Source: Catellatospora citrea (GTDB taxonomy: Bacteria > Actinomycetota > Actinomycetes > Mycobacteriales > Micromonosporaceae). Taken from it: 64,000 nucleotides of DNA. The position numbers and the translations under genes were made by a program. The DNA lies in assembly GCF_003610235.1 (NCBI RefSeq), contig NZ_RAPR01000001.1:310001-374000 (forward strand), read 5' to 3'. The notes under the pieces are model-generated. The model worked only from the letters and a program-made list of their open reading frames with translations, was not told where the DNA came from and made no database searches. Positions 52,211 to 61,303 of this stretch are shown in pieces; the first letter of the stretch is position 1, and every line of letters starts with the position of its first letter.

Positions 52211-53230
52211 TCAGACGAGCTCTGCCTTTTCCAGAGCGGTGCAGCAGGTGTCGACGAGCAGACGGGTGACGACGTACGGGTCGACGTTGGCGTTGGGGCG
52301 ACGGTCTTCGATGTAGCCCTTTTTGTCCACTTCGACCTGCCATGGGATGCGTACGGATGCGCCGCGGTCGGAGACGCCGTAGCTGTAGTGGGTCCACGGG
52401 GCGGTCTCGTGCGCGCCGGTGAGCCGGTCCTCGACGCCGGCGCCGTAGTTGCCGATGTGCTTCAGCGGCTTGTCGTCGCGCCCGAGCGCCTCGCAGGCCT
52501 CGGTGATGGCGTCATAGTTGTCGCGCATCGCGTGGGTGGAGAAGTTGGTGTGGGCGCCCGCCCCGTTCCAGTCGCCCTTGGCGGGCTTGGGGTCGAAGGT
52601 GACTTCGACGCCGAAGTCCTCGGCGGTTCGCAGCAGCAGCCACCGCGCGACCCACAGCTGGTCGGCGACATCCAGCGGGGACAGCGGGCCGACCTGGAAC
52701 TCCCACTGGCCCGGCATCACCTCGGCGTTGACGCCGGAGATGGAAAGCTGCGCGGTCAGGCAGTTCTCGAGGTGCTGCTCGACCACGGCACGACCGTGGA
52801 TGTCGTCGGCGCCCACGCCGCAGTAGTAGCTGCCCTGCGGGGCCGGGAAGCCCCCGTCGGGGAAGCCCAGGGGACGCCCGCTGTGGAAGAAGGTGTATTC
52901 CTGCTCGATGCCGAACAGCGGCTGCTGGGCGGCGAACCGCTCGGCGACCGGGCGCAGCAGGGCCCGGGTGTTGGACTCGTGCGGCGTGCCGTCGATGTTG
53001 AGCACCTCGCACATCACCAGCACGTCGGCGCCACCGCGGATCGGATCGGGGAAGACCGCCACCGGCTGCAGGACACGGTCGGAGCGATGGCCTTCGGCCT
53101 GGCGGGTGCTGGAGCCGTCGAAGCCCCAGATGCCGGGCTCCACGCCATCGGCGATGATCTTCGTCTTGGAACGCAGCCCCGCCGTGGGTCGGGCACCGTC
53201 GATCCAGATGTACTCGGCCTTGTAGACCAT
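52211..53230 (-). CDS. glnII: Type II glutamine synthetase
   Basis: A 339-residue enzyme, short like GSII of actinobacteria, rhizobia and eukaryotes and much shorter than GSI. The N-terminal beta-grasp part YIWIDGARPTAGLRSKTKII and GIWGFDGSST, the metal ligands in FGIEQEYTFF and QWEFQVGP, and the family's NGAGAHTNFST stretch identify it. It joins ammonium to glutamate with ATP. GSII is not adenylylated, so control is transcriptional or by feedback. ATG 53230 follows AAAGGAAAG. The neighbours are amt and glutaminase. The housekeeping GSI gene (glnA) is not in the window. Confidence 0.93.
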   Translation of the reverse strand: MVYKAEYIWIDGARPTAGLRSKTKIIADGVEPGIWGFDGSSTRQAEGHRSDRVLQPVAVFPDPIRGGADVLVMCEVLNIDGTPHESNTRALLRPVAERFAAQQPLFGIEQEYTFFHSGRPLGFPDGGFPAPQGSYYCGVGADDIHGRAVVEQHLENCLTAQLSISGVNAEVMPGQWEFQVGPLSPLDVADQLWVARWLLLRTAEDFGVEVTFDPKPAKGDWNGAGAHTNFSTHAMRDNYDAITEACEALGRDDKPLKHIGNYGAGVEDRLTGAHETAPWTHYSYGVSDRGASVRIPWQVEVDKKGYIEDRRPNANVDPYVVTRLLVDTCCTALEKAELV

Positions 53231-53341
53231 CTTCTTTCCTTTCGTGCGCAGGCCGCGGTTCGGCCTGAGTCGGTGTTGCGACGAGCGGGCCGAGCGCACA
53301 GCGCAGTGACTCGTCCCGGCAATCTGCTGGAGCAGCTCTGT

Positions 53342-54976
53342 TCAGGCCCGTAGTGCCGAGGCTGACTTGAGCAACGAGATGACCTGCTCGTGGGCTGCCC
53401 GCTCGGCGTCGGACAGCGGGGTGCCTCCCCAGCGGTCCTGCGCTGCGGGGTCGGCGCCGCGTTCGAGCAGGTACTCGACCACCGCGAGATGGCCCTCCGA
53501 GGCGGCCAGGTGCAGAGCGGTCCTTCTGTCGTAGTCGCTGGAGTTGGCGTCCTTGCCCGTGGCCAGTGACACCCGGACGGAATCCAGGTCGCCCTGGCTG
53601 GCGGCCCACAACAACCGCGTGGTCGAGGTGGCCTCCTCCTCGTTGCGGCCTCGCCTCGGGTCGCGCTTTCCCGAAACCTCGCCGGCGCCGAACGAGTCGT
53701 AGACGTGAAAGTTGAAGCGGTTCACGAGCTCCTTGCAGAAGGCGACGCCACGCACGGAGTTGCCGAGCGCGTCCAGGCGCGGCGACCATACGCAGATGCC
53801 CATGACCCCGGGAACCACGATGATGAGGCCGCCGGAGACGCCGCTCTTGGCCGGCAGTCCGATCGTGAAGGCGAACTCGCCCGAGTAGTCGTACATGCCG
53901 CACGACGACATCAGCGACAGGCATTTGCGTACCGTGTCCGCGGAGAAGATCCGCTCACCGGTGAACGGGTTGACCCCGCCGTTGGCCAGCGACGCGGCGA
54001 CCACCGACAGCGACCGGGCGTCCATCTCGATCGAGGAGCACTGGAAGTAGAACTCCAGTGTCTCGGTCAGTTCGGTTCCGGCGGGAAACGACTTGTGCTC
54101 GCGCATGAAGTAGCCGAGAGCGAAGTTGCGGTCCGCGGTGCGGCGTTCGGACAGGTACACGGCGTTGTTGAAACCCACCGCGCCGCCGCCGGCCAGTCTG
54201 CGCCACGTCTCGGCGACGTGGTCGAACCGGTCGGCCATCTCCCAGCCGGGACGGATCAGGGAACAGCACATGATCGCACCGGAGTTGATCATCGGGTTGT
54301 GCGGCAGCCCGTCGTTGTTGAGCGTCAACTCGTTGAACCCTCGCCCGCTGGGCTCCCGGCCCACGTGCCGGTGCACCAGCTCCGTGCCGTGCTCCTCCAG
54401 CGTCAGGCAGTAGTTGATCGGTTTGCAGATCGACTGCACACAGAAGACGCTGTCGGTGTCCCCGACCGCGAAGCGCTGCCCGTCCACGGTGCACAGCGCG
54501 ATCCCGAACTTCGCCGGATCCACGCGCCCCAACTGCGGGATGTAGTCCGCGACCTTGCCATCCTCGATTCCCTTGACCGTGTCGTGGATACCGGCGACCG
54601 CCGCTTCGAGCGCGACGAAGTCGGGAATGACGAAGCCGCCCCGGATGGACCGCTCGACGACACCGCCGCCCCTCTTGCAGAGGCCGACGAAAGCGGCGTG
54701 GTCGATCCGCGAACCGCCCTCGATATCGGTGATCCGTCGTAGTTCGGCCCACATCGCCGCCGTACGCGGATCCGACTGCGAGATCCCCGAGCGCCGCAAC
54801 CGCGCCACGAACTCGGAGATCGGAATCGTCCCCTCGGCATCCGCGCTGAAGGAGGCGAACAGCCTTCGGAAGTGCCCCGTTGCCGGCTTCTCGCCCTCCG
54901 GCACACCGCGGCGGGCGTCGGGTGCCCGCCCGCCAGAGCGAGCAGGGTGCGTGGCAGAGATCTTCGACGAACACAT
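53342..54976 (-). CDS. glsA: Glutaminase with EF-hand-like N-terminus and C-terminal ankyrin repeats
   Basis: A 544-residue protein with the domain order of animal kidney-type glutaminase. Residues about 35-125 resemble the N-terminal helical EF-hand-like part of GLS (LFASFSADAEGTIPISEFV; RGGFVIPDF leads into the enzyme). The glutaminase domain (about 125-430) has the Ser-x-x-Lys pair in VQSICKPINYCL, plus NPMINSGAIM and SGEFAFTIGLPAKSGVSGG. Two or more ankyrin repeats follow (DYDRRTALHLAASEGHLAVV, then ERGADPAAQDRWGGTPL). It turns glutamine into glutamate and ammonia, opposite to the neighbouring synthetase 111 bases downstream. Most bacterial enzymes of this class are about 310 residues without these extensions. 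The start at 54976 has only a weak ribosome site. Confidence 0.9.
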   Translation of the reverse strand: MCSSKISATHPARSGGRAPDARRGVPEGEKPATGHFRRLFASFSADAEGTIPISEFVARLRRSGISQSDPRTAAMWAELRRITDIEGGSRIDHAAFVGLCKRGGGVVERSIRGGFVIPDFVALEAAVAGIHDTVKGIEDGKVADYIPQLGRVDPAKFGIALCTVDGQRFAVGDTDSVFCVQSICKPINYCLTLEEHGTELVHRHVGREPSGRGFNELTLNNDGLPHNPMINSGAIMCCSLIRPGWEMADRFDHVAETWRRLAGGGAVGFNNAVYLSERRTADRNFALGYFMREHKSFPAGTELTETLEFYFQCSSIEMDARSLSVVAASLANGGVNPFTGERIFSADTVRKCLSLMSSCGMYDYSGEFAFTIGLPAKSGVSGGLIIVVPGVMGICVWSPRLDALGNSVRGVAFCKELVNRFNFHVYDSFGAGEVSGKRDPRRGRNEEEATSTTRLLWAASQGDLDSVRVSLATGKDANSSDYDRRTALHLAASEGHLAVVEYLLERGADPAAQDRWGGTPLSDAERAAHEQVISLLKSASALRA

Positions 54977-55133
54977 AGCTGAATCCCAGAATGATCAGGC
55001 AGGGAACGCCGTTCCCTGCTTCCGGTACTAGGCCATGCGCAGCACCGCGCTCGGCGTGTCGAGGTGTACGGGACCGGTCCGCGGGTGGCACCGCCGCCGC
55101 GGCCATGCGGCGCTCCGACGCGCCCGGCGCTGT

Positions 55134-56630
55134 CTAGACGCCGGTCCGGATCAGCTCGGCGCCGTGCTCGGCGATCATGATGGTCGCCGCGTTCGTGTTC
55201 ACGCTGACCAGCGTCGGCATCACCGATGCGTCGATGACGCGGAGGTTGTCGATGCCCCGCACCCGCAGCTGCGGCGTGACCACGGACTGCTCGTCGGTGC
55301 CCATCTTGCAGCTTCCGGCCGGGTGGAAATAGGTGCCGGTGCCCGTGCGGACATAGTCGTCCACCGGCATGTTGCCGCCCGGCAGCAGTTCGAACCCACG
55401 CCAGGAGTCGAATGCCGGAGCCGCCGCGACGGTCCGCGCCTGCTCCACACCCTCGGCCAGACGAAGCCGATCGCTCGGGTCGCTCAGATAGTTCGGGTCG
55501 ATCAGCGGGCTGCTGTCCGGATCGGCGTTCGCCAGCCGGATGGTTCCCCGGCTGCGCGGCACGACGCTCACGCCGAAGGTGAAGCTGTTGGCCGGAGTGT
55601 CGAACGCCGACCGGTGGAACGGCACGTGGATGAACATGATCTGCATGTCCGGCCCGCCGACGGCTTCGCTGCTGTGACACAGCAGCGAGGTCTCCGCGTG
55701 GTTGGTGTTGCCGGGCGGGATCTGCTGAGTGGCTTCGAAGACAACGCTGGTCAGCGGATGATCCTGCAGATTCCTGCCGACACCGGGAAGGTCGTGCACC
55801 ACCGTGACACCGGCCTGCCGCAGCTCGTCTGCCGGACCGATCCCCGACAGCAGCAGCAGCCGGGGTGAGTCCACCGCACCGGACGACACGATCACCTCCC
55901 GGGCGGCCCGCACGTCGACGAGCTCACAGTCGCGTCGCACCAGAACACCCGTGCAGCGGCCTTCCCGCACGAACAGGCTGGTCGCACGCGACTCGGTCCA
56001 CACCGTGAGGTTGGCGCGCCGCAGCGCCTGCTGCAGATAGGCGGCCGCGGTGCTCTGCCGCTTGCCGTCGCAGATGGACAGATCGTGCCAGCCCACTCCT
56101 GCCTGCACCGCGCCGTTGAAGTCGCGGGTCACCGGATGTCCGACCTGTGCGGCGGCATCGACGAAGACTTGAGAGATCGGATTGGGCGCAGCCGACCGCT
56201 GCGGCATCATCGGCCCGCGGAAGCCCCGATACCGCAGATCACCGTCCGGCACCGTCTCCATGCGCTGGAAGTACGGCAGCACGTCGTCGTACGCCCAACC
56301 ATCGGCGCCGCCCTCGGCCCAGGAGTCGAAGTCGTTGCGGTGACCACGCAGGTAAACCATGGCGTTGATCGAGCTGCTGCCACCCAGCGTCCGCCCCCGA
56401 GGCCAGGTGTGCTCCAGGCCGCCCATCGCGCTCTGCGGCACCGTGCGGTACCCGTAGTCGACTTCGGTGCCCCACAGGGTCGGCCAGGCCGTCGGCACGT
56501 GGATCTCGGGCCGAGTGTCCGCAGGACCGGTCTCCAACAGCAGGACGCTGACATCCGGCTGCTCTGAAAGCCGAGCAGCCAGCACACAGCCGGCCGAACC
56601 GGCGCCGACGATCACATAGTCGAACTCCAC
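55134..56630 (-). CDS. GMC family oxidoreductase (choline/alcohol dehydrogenase type)
   Basis: A 498-residue FAD enzyme. It starts with the dinucleotide-binding motif YVIVGAGSAGCVLAARLSE, has GMC signature 1 in GRTLGGSSSINAMVYLRGH, signature 2 in SSGAVDSPRLLLLSGIGP, and the C-terminal catalytic histidine in TYFHPAGSCKMG followed by the conserved VNTNAATIMIAEH. Relatives oxidise choline or other alcohols; choline dehydrogenase (BetA) is the nearest common label, but without betB or betI neighbours the substrate is open. GTG 56630 is chosen since GGAGAGAA precedes it and the domain begins there; the longer frame to 56732 has no domain. A palindrome upstream may be its operator. Confidence 0.88.
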   Translation of the reverse strand: MEFDYVIVGAGSAGCVLAARLSEQPDVSVLLLETGPADTRPEIHVPTAWPTLWGTEVDYGYRTVPQSAMGGLEHTWPRGRTLGGSSSINAMVYLRGHRNDFDSWAEGGADGWAYDDVLPYFQRMETVPDGDLRYRGFRGPMMPQRSAAPNPISQVFVDAAAQVGHPVTRDFNGAVQAGVGWHDLSICDGKRQSTAAAYLQQALRRANLTVWTESRATSLFVREGRCTGVLVRRDCELVDVRAAREVIVSSGAVDSPRLLLLSGIGPADELRQAGVTVVHDLPGVGRNLQDHPLTSVVFEATQQIPPGNTNHAETSLLCHSSEAVGGPDMQIMFIHVPFHRSAFDTPANSFTFGVSVVPRSRGTIRLANADPDSSPLIDPNYLSDPSDRLRLAEGVEQARTVAAAPAFDSWRGFELLPGGNMPVDDYVRTGTGTYFHPAGSCKMGTDEQSVVTPQLRVRGIDNLRVIDASVMPTLVSVNTNAATIMIAEHGAELIRTGV

Positions 56631-57071
56631 GCGTTCTCTCCGATCATTCGCTGTAGCCGCGGCCGGCTGCCCGGCCGGTCTCGCCTCGCCCATGCATCGG
56701 GGCGGGCTCCTTATCGGCATTGCCCTGGCCACTCACTTCGGGCCGGATCCCGCAGCACCTACTCCGCTGATACGGGACATCGAACGACACAAAAACTCTA
56801 GCACCCGATTAGCTCGGGTACAAGTATTATGTCTACTAGATTCTAGTGTACGTTGCTTCATCCTTACGGGGTGAGCGAGTTGAGGACCTCGACGGTTCGG
56901 CCCGCGAACCTGCCCGCCCGATCGCCGCCCAGTACGCCACTCAGCAGTGAGTGCGCCGAGCCGCTGCGGTAGCAGGCCGGCTCGCCGTCGGAGCGCCCTG
57001 CCTCACCCCCACCGACCCGGTAGTCCCTGCAACCGGCCGGTCGGGGTTCGATGTCAGCAACGTTTCAACCG
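56631..57071. other. Intergenic region upstream of the GMC gene
   Basis: About 440 bases without a supported gene. The part from 56780 to 56860 is conspicuously AT-rich for this genome and includes the palindrome listed separately, so it is probably the GMC promoter region. Confidence 0.5.
56835..56847. promoter_or_regulatory. Palindromic site upstream of the GMC gene
   Basis: ACTAGA-T-TCTAGT is a perfect palindrome around one base, in an AT-rich stretch some 200 bases upstream of the GMC start. It has the size of a TetR/MarR-type operator. No regulator gene is adjacent. Confidence 0.45.
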
Positions 57072-57593
57072 TCACAGGCGGGCAGACGTGCTATCCAGAC
57101 CCCTGTTCACCTCAGCGGACGTGACAGCGCTCACATCGTGGAGTCCGCTGACGCCCGCCTCGTCCAACGGGCCGGCAGATGTCCCACCGATGGCACAGCC
57201 AGGCACAGCAGGGGCGTCAGCGTGCCGGCAGGTGAACGGCGACGATCCCGGATCGGATGGTTCGGTGCGGGCTGCGGGCCGTGCGGCCGTGCATGCCACG
57301 CACGCGCCTGGTGGCGGCGGACGGCGCTCGTCGCTGCGACGTCTTCTGCGCCGGAGCGCCCATGCGGTGACCGACAGCATCAGCAGCCCCACCGTCAGCG
57401 TCGGCCAGGAAGGACCGAGCAAGCCGAGCGCCACGGCCGCGATGCCCGCCACGCCCGCGCCGACCACGCGGCCGGAGGCCCGGTTCCGCCGCAGGGGCGC
57501 GCGAAAGGTGCCGTCGAAGTTGGCCGGGTCCGCGGCTGCGCGCAGCCGGCAGACGACGGCCACTTCGCGGGCGGGGCGCGGCGGGGCGGTCAT
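57072..57593 (-). CDS. Small membrane protein, hypothetical
   Basis: A 173-residue protein; not recognised. The N-terminal 40 residues are soluble and basic, followed by two hydrophobic segments (VVGAGVAGIAAVALGLLG and LTVGLLMLSVTAWAL) separated by a short Pro-Thr turn, then RRRRRR, which fixes the tail inside. The C-terminal 80 residues are Pro/Ala/Thr-rich and may be poorly structured. Its ATG overlaps the stop of a 55-codon frame upstream (ATGA). No strong ribosome site. Coding status is likely for the membrane part, less so for the tail. Confidence 0.45.
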   Translation of the reverse strand: MTAPPRPAREVAVVCRLRAAADPANFDGTFRAPLRRNRASGRVVGAGVAGIAAVALGLLGPSWPTLTVGLLMLSVTAWALRRRRRRSDERRPPPPGACVACTAARPAARTEPSDPGSSPFTCRHADAPAVPGCAIGGTSAGPLDEAGVSGLHDVSAVTSAEVNRGLDSTSARL

Positions 57594-57757
57594 CGCTGAC
57601 GCCGGGGTTCGGATGCCGCGCCGACGGCCGTCGGCGTGAGCGCCATGACGACTGAGTCAGCGACCGCTGTGGCTACGGGCTGCCTACGCCGGCGGGCGAT
57701 GGTCAGGTGCAGGCTACGCGCACCCGACGGAAACGTTGACCTAGTGGACAATGGCAT
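57590..57757 (-). CDS. Possible small ORF upstream of the membrane protein gene
   Basis: A 55-residue frame with a good GGAGAAACC-ATG start at 57757 and a stop that overlaps the next gene's ATG. The peptide is basic (TIARRRRQPVATAVADS) with no known domain. It may be a real small protein or a leader for coupled translation. Confidence 0.35.
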   Translation of the reverse strand: MPLSTRSTFPSGARSLHLTIARRRRQPVATAVADSVVMALTPTAVGAASEPRRQR

Positions 57758-58686
57758 GGTTTCTCCAGGATCTATGCGGTGGTTGGTCAGCGGTCGTGCC
57801 AGCCGTGCCGAGCTGCGCGCCACGGGCCGACATGTGCCGCCGTGTTGCCCATTCGTTCCGAACCGGTGCCGACGACCCCGGCGTTCAGTTCGACTACGAC
57901 GAATCCCAGGCTTGCTCCCGTACGGCAAACGGATCCGGTGGCCGTCGGTTCACCTGCCGGAGAGGCTCGTACCACCGCAACCCGGCCCACCTCGCCTGGC
58001 GACCGGGTCCGGCGGACGTGGCACCGGCGGCCAGCGGCACCGACATCTCGATCATGGAGTCGGCGCAGTCCACATCTGGGGCGACATGTGCCGGCCGGCC
58101 GGAGTCGCAGGTGTCCTGCAAGGCGATCTTCCTGGCGAGCTACGTGCAGTCGCGGGCAGACCTCTGGCCCCAACGCCTGACAGACATAGGAGCGCTCAAC
58201 ACCCGCTACGCCGGTACGTCCCCTTGCGGCCAATCCATCAGGACAGCCTGCTTACGGCCTTATCAAGCAAATGGATAAACGACATCATCGCTGAACTCAG
58301 TGATGCGCCTCACGATATTCGATGCGAGAGAACATCCCCAGGTCAGACCCGTCGTACGGAGTGACCGCATAAAGCAGTCGGGTGATCGCTCGATGAGACG
58401 GCCGGTCTCATGCCAGGTGGCGAGCTGGAGGTCGAAGTCATGGCGGTGCTGCTGACACACCGCCGCAAGCTCGTGCGATGCGATCGAACACCAGGCATTC
58501 GCCGAGTACGCCAGCGTCGCGTTGCACACCAACCGCCCAATCGCCATACCAGACGTCGACGTGCCCACCACGATGATCAACGACTCCGCATGGAAACCGG
58601 CCTCACGAAGTGACGATTACAGGGTCGGCGAGATGATTGCCGACTTCTCGATGAAGCGCCGATGCGCCGACCGGAAGGCATGAGCA
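57758..58686. other. Long stretch without a supported gene
   Basis: Over 900 bases in which I cannot support any gene. The best candidate is a minus-strand frame at 58263-58580 that begins MIIVVGTSTSGMAIGRLVCN and looks weakly protein-like, but it has no known domain or clear ribosome site. A small plus-strand frame ends just before the GGDEF-EAL gene and also lacks features. Confidence 0.4.
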
Positions 58687-60153
58687 GTGCTCGTTACAGA
58701 GACCACGACCGACCACACCCCCCTCGCCATGCCTGGCGACACCCCAGCACACGGGCACAACACCACCAGCCCCGACGGTGACCCGTACCAGCCGCAGCGG
58801 CCTCCGCCCGTTCCGCACACCCGCGGCGACGAGGCCATGCACGACCCCCTGACCGGGCTGCCCAACCGCATCGCCTTCTCCCACGCGCTGTTCGCCGTGA
58901 CGTCCTCCGACGTGGCACAGCTCCCAGTCGGTCTGTGCCACCTGGACATCGACGGGTTCACCGCGATCAACCACACGCTCGGCCACGACGTCGGCGATCG
59001 GCTACTGCAGGCGATCGCAAGGCGCCTGTCCGCCCGGCTCGGGGCTGATCGCCTGCTCGCACGCACCGGTAATGACGAGTTCACCATCCTGATGACCGCC
59101 GACGACCTCGCGCACATCGCCGTCATGGTCCAGCAGCTGATCCGTCGGCCTTTCGCGATGGCCGGACAGCAACTGCACGTGACCGCGAGCGTGGGTGTCG
59201 TCGCGCACAGCCCGTCCATCGGCTCAGCTGTCGACCTGATGAGCGCCGCCGAAGCCGCGCTGGCGCAGGCGAAGACGAGCGGCCGCGACCACATCCGCCG
59301 ATTCGACCCGGAGCAGCACGCCCGCCAGGTCGCCCGGCACGAGATCGCTCAGGCGCTGCCGCAGGCGCTGGAACGCGGCGAGCTGTTCGTGGAGTACCAG
59401 CCGATCGTGCGCGCCGGCGACGGCGAGCTGTACGGCGTCGAGGCGCTGGCCCGGTGGCATCATCCCGAGCAGGGCCGGCTCAGCCCCGCACAGTTCATCC
59501 CGGTCGCCGAGGACACCGGGCTGATCGGCGACGTCGGCCGGTTCGTGCTGCGTACCGCCTGCGTGCAGGCCGCGCGGTGGAACGTCCGCCATCCGGGTCG
59601 CCGTCTGGTCATGAGTGTGAACATCGCTCCGGCGCAGGCCGATGATCCGGCGTTCGCCGCGCACGTGGCAGGGCTGCTGGCTCAGCACGGCATCGACCCG
59701 GACCTGCTGCAGCTCGAGGTCACCGAGACGTGCATGATGCCGGCCGCCGGGCAGGCCGTGGAGACGCTGCATGCGCTGGCCCGCCTCGGTGTGCGTATCG
59801 CGATCGACGACTTCGGCACCGGCTACGCCAACCTCACCAACCTGCGGTCGCTGCCGGTGCACCAGGTCAAACTCGCCCGGCAGTTCGTCTACTCGTCCTC
59901 CGACGTGGGTACTGACCAGGTCGACTACTTACTGATCGAGATGGTCGTCCGGCTCGCCCGCAGTCTCGGCCTCGGTGTCATCGCCGAAGGGGTCGAGTCC
60001 GAGGCCCAGGTCGAGAAGCTGCGACTGCTCGGCTGCGACATCATCCAGGGGTACGTCTACGGCGCGCCGCAGTCACCCGACGCCATCGACGCCCGACTTG
60101 GCGCATGCGCCGGACAGCCGCCACGCCAGTCCATAAGGAACGGCTCACGATGA
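58687..60153 (+). CDS. GGDEF-EAL protein with degenerate GGDEF
   Basis: A 488-residue cytosolic protein. After a 50-residue disordered N-terminus comes a GGDEF domain (about 50-205) in which the active-site motif reads TGNDEF rather than GGDEF, so cyclase activity is doubtful. An EAL domain follows (about 220-475) with the required Glu in GVEALARW, Asn in VMSVNIAPA, Glu in LEVTETCM, Asp pair in AIDDFGTGY, Lys in VKLARQ and Glu in AEGVESE. The usual Lys-Ile-Asp is Lys-Leu-Ala here. It is probably a c-di-GMP phosphodiesterase with a regulatory GGDEF part that may bind GTP. The start is GTG 58687. It converges on a permease remnant. Confidence 0.87.
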   Translation: MLVTETTTDHTPLAMPGDTPAHGHNTTSPDGDPYQPQRPPPVPHTRGDEAMHDPLTGLPNRIAFSHALFAVTSSDVAQLPVGLCHLDIDGFTAINHTLGHDVGDRLLQAIARRLSARLGADRLLARTGNDEFTILMTADDLAHIAVMVQQLIRRPFAMAGQQLHVTASVGVVAHSPSIGSAVDLMSAAEAALAQAKTSGRDHIRRFDPEQHARQVARHEIAQALPQALERGELFVEYQPIVRAGDGELYGVEALARWHHPEQGRLSPAQFIPVAEDTGLIGDVGRFVLRTACVQAARWNVRHPGRRLVMSVNIAPAQADDPAFAAHVAGLLAQHGIDPDLLQLEVTETCMMPAAGQAVETLHALARLGVRIAIDDFGTGYANLTNLRSLPVHQVKLARQFVYSSSDVGTDQVDYLLIEMVVRLARSLGLGVIAEGVESEAQVEKLRLLGCDIIQGYVYGAPQSPDAIDARLGACAGQPPRQSIRNGSR

Positions 60154-60450
60154 AGGCCACCGTCCTTGGCGCGCGCTGTCGGGCGGGACGATGACCATTG
60201 TCACGATCAGGGTCCAGGCCTGGACCAGCAGGACGAGTCGCCAGAACTCTCCGAATCGGTAGCCGCCAAGCCTGTACACCATGATGCCGACGCCGTTGGC
60301 GAACGGGGTGGGAAACGATGCGCTGGCCCCCATCGCGCCCACCACCAGGTCGCCGATCCGTGCGGCCGAACCTGGCCCGATCTGGAGTTCTGGCATCGCC
60401 CAAGTCGACCAAGGGGTGCCGGATTTGGGGTAAGTGGAGTAGGAGTTTAT
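60145..60450 (-). pseudogene. C-terminal remnant of an SLC13-type permease
   Basis: The last 100 codons of a minus-strand frame read as the end of a DASS/SLC13 anion permease: GDLVVGAMGASASFPTPFAN, then YRLGGYRFGEFWRLVL and a final hydrophobic helix. The TPF(A)N and GGYRFGEF phrases are typical of the last helices of this family. Nothing upstream belongs to the permease; the 5' side changes into unrelated sequence near 60450, next to the hydrolase gene. So the gene was truncated, probably by deletion or insertion of the hydrolase/MarR pair. The stop overlaps the end of the convergent GGDEF-EAL gene. Confidence 0.6.
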
Positions 60451-60458
60451 TGGTGTGG

Positions 60459-61283
60459 TCACCGGTCGACGATGGCGGCGATCTCGTCGGGGTGTTCGCT
60501 CGGAAGGCTGTGATGCGTGGCGTGCGGCAGCTCGACGATGTCGAGTCGGCTCAGGCAGGATTCGGCCATCGCCCGTATCCTCTCGGGTCGATGCGCCCGG
60601 CTCCGCTTCGCCAGCACGAGTGTGACCGGCACCGTGAGGTGGCGCAGGTCGGCCGGCTTCGGCCGTTTCGGCAGGACCAGCTTGGGGCTGAGGCGGCCCA
60701 CCCGTTGCGTGGTGACGGTTCGCCACAGCGGGTCCAGGCCCATGCCGCCGGTCTCCCAGTCGAGCAGCCGGTCGAGCCGACGCGCGTTGGGTCGGAGCAG
60801 GAACGGCATCGCGTGCATCAGGTAGGCGGCGGAGAAGCCGCCGAAGCAGGTCGTCGGATCCAGCAGAACGAGCCGCGCGACACGCTTCGGGTGGGCCAGC
60901 GCACCGTTGAGGGCGACCCATCCACCGTAGGAGTGACCGACCACGGTGGCTTGTGCGCCGTCCGGGCCGAGGTGAATCCCATCGAGGACGTCACCGAACC
61001 AGGCGGCCAGGTCGTCCGGTGTCCGGGCAGGCCGGGTGGTCGTGAAGTCCTCGGTCATCTCTACCGCGCACACCCGGTGACTCGCACTGAGCCGTCCGGC
61101 CACGGCCCACCAGACCACGGCGGTCGCCCCGCCACCAGCGAGCAGCACCACGGGTGGCGCCGATGGCGGCCCGGTCAGATATACCCGGGTCGTGCCGAAT
61201 CGGTGCGGCACGTCGAGGTCCGCCCGATCGGAGGGCCACCGGTCCAGCAATGCCGTGTAGGCGCGCGCAAAGTCGTCGCTCAT
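60459..61283 (-). CDS. Alpha/beta hydrolase
   Basis: A 274-residue cytosolic alpha/beta hydrolase. VVLLAGGGATAVVWWAVAGR is the oxyanion-hole region, VVGHSYGGWVALNGAL has the nucleophile Ser, and ELPHATHHSLPSEHP contains the late catalytic His. It has a lid-like insertion in the middle with WETGGMGLDPLWRTVT. ATG 61283 follows a TGAGG site; the longer frame to 62009 is only a shadow. It is divergent from a MarR gene with inverted repeats in the gap, so it is probably repressed by that MarR. Substrate unknown; lipase or haloalkane-type activities are possible. Confidence 0.83.
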   Translation of the reverse strand: MSDDFARAYTALLDRWPSDRADLDVPHRFGTTRVYLTGPPSAPPVVLLAGGGATAVVWWAVAGRLSASHRVCAVEMTEDFTTTRPARTPDDLAAWFGDVLDGIHLGPDGAQATVVGHSYGGWVALNGALAHPKRVARLVLLDPTTCFGGFSAAYLMHAMPFLLRPNARRLDRLLDWETGGMGLDPLWRTVTTQRVGRLSPKLVLPKRPKPADLRHLTVPVTLVLAKRSRAHRPERIRAMAESCLSRLDIVELPHATHHSLPSEHPDEIAAIVDR

Positions 61284-61303
61284 CCTCAGCCTCAGTGATA
61301 TTC

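Noticed and set aside
57787..58278. Overlapping plus and minus frames of about 150-175 codons
   Set aside because: Both have Arg/Pro/Ser-rich random-looking composition, no domain and no ribosome site.
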